From assembly GCA_947579605.1 (NCBI GenBank), contig OX388325.1, positions 15,061,572 through 15,125,571 of the forward strand: a stretch of 64,000 nt of DNA, read 5' to 3'. Positions within the stretch are counted from its first letter, which is position 1; each line of letters starts with the position of its first letter. Source of the stretch: Athripsodes cinereus (Eukaryota; Arthropoda; Insecta; Trichoptera; Leptoceridae). Of this stretch, positions 57,804 to 64,000 are shown piece after piece. Position numbers and translations under genes: made by a program. The notes beneath the pieces are model-generated. The model was given only the letters and a program-made list of their open reading frames with translations, did not search any database and was not told the DNA's origin.

Positions 57804-58883
57804 ATGTCTGGATCATCTTTTATGCCTATTTCGCGAGTCAATGTATCCAATTCCCGGACTCTTAAACACGCATTAACCCAGAGAGGTATAACGCCCAGCC
57901 ATTCTCTCGCTGATCTTAGAGCTCAGTGCGTAAGTTTCAACAATAAGATCTCTGAAATGCCTCCATCAATTGAGAGTTCTGATTTGTCCAGTGACGCCGG
58001 TTCCAATTGTGCCATTACTACAGAAACTGTTAACCTCAGCCATCCCACTCCTCCTGCACGTACTCTGTCATTGGATACTCCTCGACGTCAAACTACTTGT
58101 GTGCCTTTAAATATCAATTTTTCTTCTTGGCCCATTCCTATCTTCAACGGTGAGGGTGATCTCATCGAATTTTTTACTCGATTAGAGGAAATATGTCTGT
58201 CTCGAAGATTTGACATAGCTTTACTGCCTACTGTTCTTCCAGAATTTCTAACCGAAAAAGCTCTTACCTTTTATCGAGCTGCTCGACTCAACACTTTGTG
58301 TTGGGAAGATCTGAAAACCACCTTCCTCGACCGCTTTGATAATGAAAATATAACTTCTGAACGACGCATGAATATATGGTGTTCCAGACAATCACCTTCT
58401 GAAACCGCATCCGATTACATTTCGCGTGTCACTATGATGAACAGAAGTCTGAAATCTCCTATTAGAGATTCGGAAATTCTAAAAATCGTTAAGAAAGGTC
58501 TTAAAACAACTTTTGCGGCTGCCATAATTGGTGCAAATCCTTCCAACATAGTTGATTTGGAGCAAATATGTACTGGATTCGAACGTCTCACTCTTGTCAC
58601 TTCTTCTTCTATGCCTGCAACCTCAAATAATGCACCTCCTCCTACTCGCCCAAAGGTCGCATTTACCCATGATACACGTAGGAACAATAATTGTTACACT
58701 TGCGGTAAACCAGGACACCTGGCCAGAGATTGTAAATTTAAAATGCCAACTCCTCGTACCTTTTATCGACCCCGTCATTTCTCTACAAATTCTAATGTCA
58801 ATGCTTCTAACACCTCACGAATTTCAATGCCTAATTTAAGTATGCCTCCTCCTAACCTGTCTCGACGTCCAAAAAACTTGTAA
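57804..58883 (+). CDS. gag: Gag polyprotein of Ty3/Gypsy element
   Basis: 359 codons; the context CAAAATGT is favourable for initiation. Residues ~15-50 have a LKHALTQRGITPSH...LADLR helix-rich segment, ~110-260 a retrotransposon capsid-like region (SWPIPIFNGEGDLIEFFTRL; LTEKALTFYRAA; WEDLKTTFLDRF), and residues 297-310 a CCHC zinc knuckle (CYTCGKPGHLARDC) that binds RNA. A basic, Ser/Pro/Asn-rich tail follows. Gag assembles the cytoplasmic particle. It ends at TAA 58881-58883, four codons after the slippery run begins. No breaks are seen. Confidence 0.9.
   Translation: MSGSSFMPISRVNVSNSRTLKHALTQRGITPSHSLADLRAQCVSFNNKISEMPPSIESSDLSSDAGSNCAITTETVNLSHPTPPARTLSLDTPRRQTTCVPLNINFSSWPIPIFNGEGDLIEFFTRLEEICLSRRFDIALLPTVLPEFLTEKALTFYRAARLNTLCWEDLKTTFLDRFDNENITSERRMNIWCSRQSPSETASDYISRVTMMNRSLKSPIRDSEILKIVKKGLKTTFAAAIIGANPSNIVDLEQICTGFERLTLVTSSSMPATSNNAPPPTRPKVAFTHDTRRNNNCYTCGKPGHLARDCKFKMPTPRTFYRPRHFSTNSNVNASNTSRISMPNLSMPPPNLSRRPKNL
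58871..58877 (+). promoter_or_regulatory. -1 ribosomal frameshift slippery heptamer
   Basis: A AAA AAC in the gag frame (third base of CCA, then AAA AAC), the canonical X XXY YYZ arrangement, followed two codons later by the gag stop. The -1 frame is open from here through the protease active site to 62073. A 6-bp hairpin (58907-58912 with 58916-58921) lies about 30 nt downstream, farther than the usual 5-9 nt spacer. Confidence 0.85.
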
Positions 58884-61800
58884 ACTACCGGTCTTCTGCT
58901 CGTCCTTCTCCTGGGAGGAGAGATGCCGAGTGGTCAGACTGGTTAGCCTCTGTTGAACTATTCCATCTTACCTGTCATTTAAACGAAGTTGCCATTACCA
59001 GTGGTTCGGACAATCGTCCTCACATCAATTTTAAAATTCGCCATGTTCCCTTTAGAGCCCTCTTAGATACTGGAGCTGCAGTGAATATATTGGGTAGAGA
59101 TACTTATAAAACTTTTACAACCTTAGGCTATACCCTGCAACCCCATGTTCAAACATTGTTTGGTGTTAACAGTTCCTCTTTCCAGTCTATTGGAAAGATC
59201 ATTCTTCCTCTTTGCTTTGATAACAAGACTGTTCATGTTACTTTTATTGTGGCCCCTTCTGTTTCTCATGGAATAATTTTGGGTGTCCCATTTCTTGAAA
59301 ACTCCGGCTTAGCACCACGACTCTTTCCGAATAATAATAATTCTTTGACAAATCCAATAGCTAGTAAACACATATTTGTTACATCTTCGTCCCCTTCTTG
59401 CCTAGTTTCTGCCAATAATCTTACTCCAGCACAATGTTCTGAACTGAATGAAGTCAAAGAACTATTCTCAACGATTTCTTATGAAACCAAAGGCTTAGGT
59501 CGTACCCATCTTATAAGTCATGTTATCGACACGGGCGATAATCTGCCTGTAAAACAGAAAACTTACCCCCAATCTCATGTCAGAAGAGAACAACTTTGTA
59601 CTGAAATTGATGCCATGTTAAAAATGGATGTAATCGAACCTGCCCGTAGCCCTTGGCTAAATAATGTTTTTATTGTACCCAAAAAAGATGGTACTGGTCG
59701 ATTTGTATTAGACCCTCGTAGATTAAATGACGTCACTAAGACCGACTGCTATAGACTTCCCAATATCAATCGCATATTAGATAACCTTCGTGATACCAAG
59801 TTTCTTACAAGTCTTGATTTAAGTCACGGTTTTTGGCAATTGCCCCTATCACTCGAAAGCCGTCCAAAAACTGCCTTTTTTGTGGAAGGTAGAGGACAAT
59901 ACCACTTTAAAGTCACCCCATTTGGACTGAAGAATATACCTGCTGAAATGCAAAGACTCATGGACAAACTCTTTTCTGATCTTGGTGATCATGTTTTCTG
60001 CTATCTGGATGATATCTTAATTTGTAGTCCTACATTTGAATCTCACATTGCCTCCTTGAAGACCGTATTTCAACGCTTAAATGAAGCCAATCTTACTATA
60101 AAGTTAAAGAAATCTGTTTTTTGTAAAGATTCATTAAAATATCTTGGTCACGTCATCAACCAAGACGGTATTACTACCGACCCCGAAAAAATAAATGTAA
60201 TGTTAAATTATCCACGTCCCACTTCAACTAAGGAACTAAGAGGTTTCCTTGGAATGTGTTCTTACTATAGACGTTTTATCAAATCATTTTCTGCTATTGC
60301 CTCTCCTCTTTGCAAGTTGACAAGTAAGAAATTTAATAAACAATTTTCTTGGAATAATGAAGCCGAACAATCTTTCATTGCTTTGAAATCTGCCATGATA
60401 ACGGCCCCTGTATTGAAACCCCCTGACTATTCGCTACCTTATATACTTACTTGCGATGCTAGTGCAATAAGCATAGGTAGTTTCCTTTCACAAAAATCTC
60501 CTGATGGAACTGAGCATGCCATAGCTTATTTCTCCCGTAAACTTTCTGATACGGAACAACATTATTCGACTACTGACCGTGAATTACTTGCTGTCGTAGA
60601 TTCTGTACATCATTTTCGTAGCTACTTAGAAGGTACTCATTTTACCCTTATGAGCGATCATGGATGTTTAAAATATCTAAAAACCATTTCTTCTCCCAGC
60701 GGACGTTTAGCCAGATGGGCTATGCGTCTATCACAATACAGTTTTGATTTTGTTTATAAGAAAGGTTGTGAAAACAAACTTGCTGATGGACTCAGTCGAA
60801 TTCCTGTTTCTGCTTTCACTTTTCCTTCTGTTTATACCAATGTCTCCGATCCATGGTATCGTAAAGTCTACAAATCTTGTGAAGAAAGACCTCAAGACTG
60901 CCATAATTTCATGTTAGAGGATGGTCACCTCTATAGATACTGTAAAAATAAGAAACCTAATAATTCTTCCCCAGATTCTTCATTTTGGAGACTTGTTGTG
61001 CCTTCTGATCAACTTGAACCTTTAATTTCAGAATTTCATGATAACAATTGCCATCCTGGAGTTTTAAAAACTCATGCCTATCTTTCTCAAACTTTCTATT
61101 GCCGTGGTTTATTGTCCACCATTAAGGATTATGTAAAGCAGTGCCAAACATGTAAGGCATATAAACATAATAACCAAGCGCCTCATGGATTAATGAAAAA
61201 CCCAAAACCCGTTACTAAACCTATGGAATCATTGAGTATTGACCTGGTAGGACCATTACCCATGTCATATAAGCGCAACGTGCATATCCTTACTGTTGTA
61301 GATATCTTTACTAAATATCTTTGGGCTTTTCCACTACGAAACCCTACAGCTAAAGAAATAATCAAATTACTCGAGGAACGAATTTTTCTTCCTTATTGTA
61401 TTCCGCGGTGTGTTGTCTTGGACAACGGCCGACAGTTCGTTGCTAAAGAATTTAAATCATTTTTACATTCTTATGGTATCAATGACTTGTTTTATAATGC
61501 ATATTATCACCCACAGAATAACCCCGTTGAAAGATACAATTCTACTCTTCTTACTGCTCTTTCTATATTGGTAGAAAATGATCAACGTTCTTGGTGTTCC
61601 AAGCTTCCAAAAATCTGTTCTTGTATTAATAGTACTGTAAATGTAACCACAGGTTACTCTCCCTATTTCCTTGTACATGGTACAGAATATGTTCCTCATG
61701 CCTCCTTCCATAGAACTGTCAATGCCTCTGATAGTGGTACCTTAGAAGCATTTGCCGAACAACGTCAACGTCGTTTATCAGAAATGAACGCGCTTTACGA

Positions 61801-62071
61801 CGAAATTTCCTCCTCATTGACCAAGGCTTTCCATCGTAATGCCGATAGATATAACCTTCGTCGCAAAACTCTTCGTCTGGACATAGGTCAAATTGTCTGG
61901 AGAAGGTCATTCGTTCATAGCAACGCTGCGAATTATTTTTCAAAGAAATTGGCACCTCGTTTCATCAAGTCTCAGGTTCACCGAATCATATCCCCTAACG
62001 TATACGAGCTATGCGATGTAGATACTGGAGCAATGGGAAACTATCATGCTAAGGATATCATTAAGTTCTGA
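58877..62071 (+). CDS. pol: Pro-Pol of Ty3/Gypsy element (made by -1 frameshift)
   Basis: The frame has no stop from 58877, so translation as a Gag-Pol fusion is expected; the first in-frame GTG at 59081 lies inside the protease and is not a real start. Protease: LLDTGA with the catalytic Asp at 59066. RT: DPRRLND, SLDLSHGFWQLPL, TPFGLKNIPAEMQ and the YLDD catalytic box at 60002-60013. RNase H: CDASAISIG, TDRELLAV and MSDH. Integrase: HX4HX29CX2C zinc motif (His at 61037 and 61052, Cys at 61142 and 61151) and a DDE core with Asp 61241, Asp 61421 and Glu 61529, the last two separated by 35 residues. A basic C-terminal region follows and no chromodomain is evident. All catalytic residues are present. 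Confidence 0.93.
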   Translation, partial: LVNYRSSARPSPGRRDAEWSDWLASVELFHLTCHLNEVAITSGSDNRPHINFKIRHVPFRALLDTGAAVNILGRDTYKTFTTLGYTLQPHVQTLFGVNSSSFQSIGKIILPLCFDNKTVHVTFIVAPSVSHGIILGVPFLENSGLAPRLFPNNNNSLTNPIASKHIFVTSSSPSCLVSANNLTPAQCSELNEVKELFSTISYETKGLGRTHLISHVIDTGDNLPVKQKTYPQSHVRREQLCTEIDAMLKMDVIEPARSPWLNNVFIVPKKDGTGRFVLDPRRLNDVTKTDCYRLPNINRILDNLRDTKFLTSLDLSHGFWQLPLSLESRPKTAFFVEGRGQYHFKVTPFGLKNIPAEMQRLMDKLFSDLGDHVFCYLDDILICSPTFESHIASLKTVFQRLNEANLTIKLKKSVFCKDSLKYLGHVINQDGITTDPEKINVMLNYPRPTSTKELRGFLGMCSYYRRFIKSFSAIASPLCKLTSKKFNKQFSWNNEAEQSFIALKSAMITAPVLKPPDYSLPYILTCDASAISIGSFLSQKSPDGTEHAIAYFSRKLSDTEQHYSTTDRELLAVVDSVHHFRSYLEGTHFTLMSDHGCLKYLKTISSPSGRLARWAMRLSQYSFDFVYKKGCENKLADGLSRIPVSAFTFPSVYTNVSDPWYRKVYKSCEERPQDCHNFMLEDGHLYRYCKNKKPNNSSPDSSFWRLVVPSDQLEPLISEFHDNNCHPGVLKTHAYLSQTFYCRGLLSTIKDYVKQCQTCKAYKHNNQAPHGLMKNPKPVTKPMESLSIDLVGPLPMSYKRNVHILTVVDIFTKYLWAFPLRNPTAKEIIKLLEERIFLPYCIPRCVVLDNGRQFVAKEFKSFLHSYGINDLFYNAYYHPQNNPVERYNSTLLTALSILVENDQRSWCSKLPKICSCINSTVNVTTGYSPYFLVHGTEYVPHASFHRTVNASDSGTLEAFAEQRQRRLSEMNALYDEISSSLTKAFHRNADRYNLRRKTLRLDIGQIVWRRSFVHSNAANYFSKKLAPRFIKSQVHRIISPNVYELCDVDTGAMGNYHAKDIIKF

Positions 62072-63765
62072 GTCCTAGGTATGTGTTTCTCCAAAATTTT
62101 GTTGTTATATTTCATTCTGAATGTAAATCCAACAATGTAAACTTGAAATTTTGATAATGTAAGGAATTTATGTAAAAATGTAATGTTTTCTTGGGCTGCA
62201 ATTTTAATGAATAAAAAGAACTATGTCTATACATCACAGGTCAATGTTAATAGTGAATTTTGTACGTAATAAAAATGTTAGACTCACAAAAGAAATTATA
62301 TTTACAGTCATAGTAATGTCAAAGGAATTATCTTTCTTTCTTCTTTAAAGCAAAATAAATTATAATACTGTTGATAGTCAAAAATTTGGTATTTCTACTC
62401 TTCAAGTACTTGTAACTTTTGCAGCCCATCTTATTGTAAACATTTAGTTAAGAAATCTCATAGAGGCTCTTCAAGGTTCCGCTTCTGTGAGAATTTTGAA
62501 TTGTTCGAACTTTGTGGCGCCCTTAAATAATTTTTTTTGTATGTTTTGATCATCTTTTGTTTGCGTCCGTGGATGCATGAAGTTGCCTTTATCATCTCAT
62601 ATGCTAGCCGTTTTCATTAGCAACGTGTTCGCAATAATCTGAACCCACCCACTGTCGCAGACAAAAGACATACAACATGTTAGTTTTAAAGAATTTTGTA
62701 CTGTATAACTGATGTAATTTTGACCCTCCAGTATACACCAGTATACGAATTCTTTGTTAATTTTCCTTATATTTTACGTGAACTCATGAATCACCGAGTT
62801 ATGTGGTAACTGATGAATGACTTATGACAGACGATGAATGCTTGGTACGAAAGAATGAAGTATACAAGTAAAAACTGCAGATAAATGATGAAGTATGAAA
62901 GTGTGTGAAAGGTTACCACTAATTCTCTTAGTATATCAAATCATTAATGCTAAATCTTAAATTGAGGATCAAGGTCGCATCAGTCAAATTAAAAAATAAG
63001 TTTATTGTTTTTTAATCTTTAGTGTGCATGGTTTTGTAATTAAAATTATATGGCAAGGTTTCTCACATGGTGTGAACCTGTTGGCCATTTTGCGGCAATT
63101 TTACTGTATGGAATGCGTACCCTTACAGTAATTTCTATTTGCCTAGTATGAATGTTAAGGAGTCATTGGATGATTCGCCATCTTCCATGTACATCTCCTG
63201 GGTTAGACTGATATAGAGATATGACTAATCGTCCTACCCTAATACAATCAGTTCTAACTCAAATTTATTTTAGTAATTAACAATTTTTTAATGCCCGACA
63301 AGCTTATTGTCCAAGTGAGGTTTGAGGACGCTCAAACAAAGAAAATTCATACAGGTCGCTTAGAGAAGCTCTGCGCGATAGGTTTGGTACCTGATATTAA
63401 CCATTTGCCTGTATGAAATTGGTGGGAAGTCTCCACAAAAGAAAAATGCTATAGGGTAAAGGATTACCGCCCTTATAATAGAGGTAGATCAGATATAATT
63501 GTAATGGATACCTCCTCTTGGAGTAAGGAAAAGTGTTTGGGAAATTGTTGAAGGTTTTGTTATATAATGTAAAAAGAATTTTTTTTGTTTTGTCTTAAGC
63601 ATGTAAAGGTTTACCTAGAAGTATGGCGAGAACATTGTCTACGATCCCGTTTCCGCGACCTGTTCTGTCGGCGCATCTTCCTGGTCCCTTGCTTGCTTGA
63701 GACATGTCTATTTGTAAGGAATAATTAAGAATTTGTTACTAATGTCTGTTATGATAATTTGTATC

Positions 63766-63868
63766 CTTGTTTTGACACTCACAGTGTTGTAAAATCTATC
63801 TTGTTTTGACACTCACAGTATGGTAAAATCTTTCTTATCTTTGACACTCTTAGTTCTGTAGAATCCTT
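63766..63868 (+). repeat. Three tandem 34-35-bp repeats near the 3' LTR
   Basis: Units start CTTGTTTTGACACTCACAGT (63766), CTTGTTTTGACACTCACAGT (63800) and CTTATCTTTGACACTCTTAG (63834), each closing with TGTAAAATC- or TGTAGAATC-like sequence. The third is more diverged. Confidence 0.8.
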
Positions 63869-63921
63869 CTTATTACTGACTTTGAGACTTTTCTTTTTTT
63901 TTATTCATTTTTTTTCTTTAA

Positions 63922-63938
63922 AAGACAACTTGAGATGG
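63922..63938 (+). promoter_or_regulatory. Polypurine tract (weak)
   Basis: AAGACAACTTGAGATGG directly precedes the TGTCAT start of the 3' LTR. Its last bases GAGATGG are mostly purine; it is shorter and less pure than typical tracts, but position supports it as the plus-strand primer site. Confidence 0.45.
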
Positions 63939-64000
63939 TGTCATGGGACCCTCATAATTTAATATCCAAAAAAATGGTACTTGTGTTGCCATCTATCGAA
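63939..64000 (+). repeat. 3' LTR, first 62 bp
   Basis: Identical at all 62 positions to 55355-55416. The rest lies beyond the window, so length, divergence and target duplication cannot be judged. Confidence 0.9.

Larger units (their letters stand above)
62072..63938 (+). other. 3' untranslated part of the LTR retrotransposon
   Basis: About 1.87 kb with no ORF resembling an envelope or other protein. Near the end three 34-35-bp repeats (63766-63868) are followed by a T-rich run and AAAAGACAACTTGAGATGG before the LTR. Confidence 0.65.
55355..64000 (+). mobile_element. Ty3/Gypsy-type LTR retrotransposon, 3' LTR cut by window end
   Basis: Order: 5' LTR, primer site, ~1.97-kb leader, gag, -1 frameshift site, pro-pol (protease, RT, RNase H, integrase), ~1.87-kb 3' untranslated part, purine-rich tract, 3' LTR. 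Domain order with integrase after RNase H defines the Ty3/Gypsy group rather than Copia. No env-like ORF is present. The visible 62 bp of the 3' LTR are identical to the 5' LTR, and both ORFs are intact, so this copy may be recent and potentially mobile. The lineage cannot be fixed without a search. Confidence 0.92.

Noticed and set aside
58415..58687. Antisense 90-codon ORF within gag
   Set aside because: Shadow of the gag frame.
58907..58921. Hairpin after the frameshift heptamer as the stimulatory structure
   Set aside because: At about 30 nt downstream with a 3-base loop it is too far from the heptamer for the usual model; kept only as a note.
59081..59083. GTG as an independent start for pol
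   Set aside because: It lies after the protease active-site DTGA; the open frame reaches back to the slippery heptamer, so frameshift fusion is the better model.
62072..63938. Possible env gene after pol
   Set aside because: No ORF of adequate length, signal peptide or transmembrane pattern is present.

Overview
The window is AT-rich eukaryotic genomic DNA, most likely from an insect and quite possibly a lepidopteran. The evidence is a split, intron-containing fizzy-related (Cdh1) gene whose protein reads like insect orthologues, tRNA-derived SINEs, many decayed non-LTR retrotransposon 3' ends with short microsatellite tails, MITEs of several superfamilies and an intact Ty3/Gypsy-type LTR retrotransposon. 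No bacterial-style operon, rRNA, CRISPR array or bona fide tRNA gene was seen. The species cannot be fixed from the sequence alone.

Layout. From 1 to about 37.8 kb there is no host gene that I can support. The stretch is a patchwork of SINE copies (families called A and B here), a roughly 250-bp interspersed repeat (family C), LINE 3' fragments (families A, D, E, F, G), foldback/TIR elements (nested group at 5538-6825, palindrome at 27105-27288, hAT-like elements at 21899-22123 and 34800-35256) and a 1.4-kb minisatellite of 33-bp units (28573-29968). From 37818 to 44991 on the + strand lie eight exons of fzr/Cdh1, the activator of the anaphase-promoting complex. All splice sites are GT/AG and the frame is continuous for 460 residues to a stop. 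The N-terminal exon or exons carrying the C-box were not found. The introns hold a SINE, family C copies, a MITE and a local duplication. From 45 to 55 kb there is again no gene, only LINE relics, family C copies and TIR elements, including a piggyBac-like element flanked by TTAA.

From 55355 to the window end is a nearly complete Ty3/Gypsy-type retrotransposon: 5' LTR, tRNA-Lys-like primer binding site, long leader, gag, a canonical A AAA AAC slippery site, pro-pol in the -1 frame with intact protease, RT, RNase H and integrase motifs, a long 3' untranslated part, a short purine-rich tract and the first 62 bp of the 3' LTR. Those 62 bp are identical to the 5' LTR, so the insertion looks recent. 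It sits inside an older LINE reverse-transcriptase fragment.

No plainly new multi-gene system is present. The items most worth a second look are the gag-pol frameshift arrangement, the higher-order structure of the minisatellite, the nested and foldback transposons, the cluster of TTACGTAA-type words near 10 kb, and the Val-Arg (not Ile-Arg) C-terminus of Cdh1.
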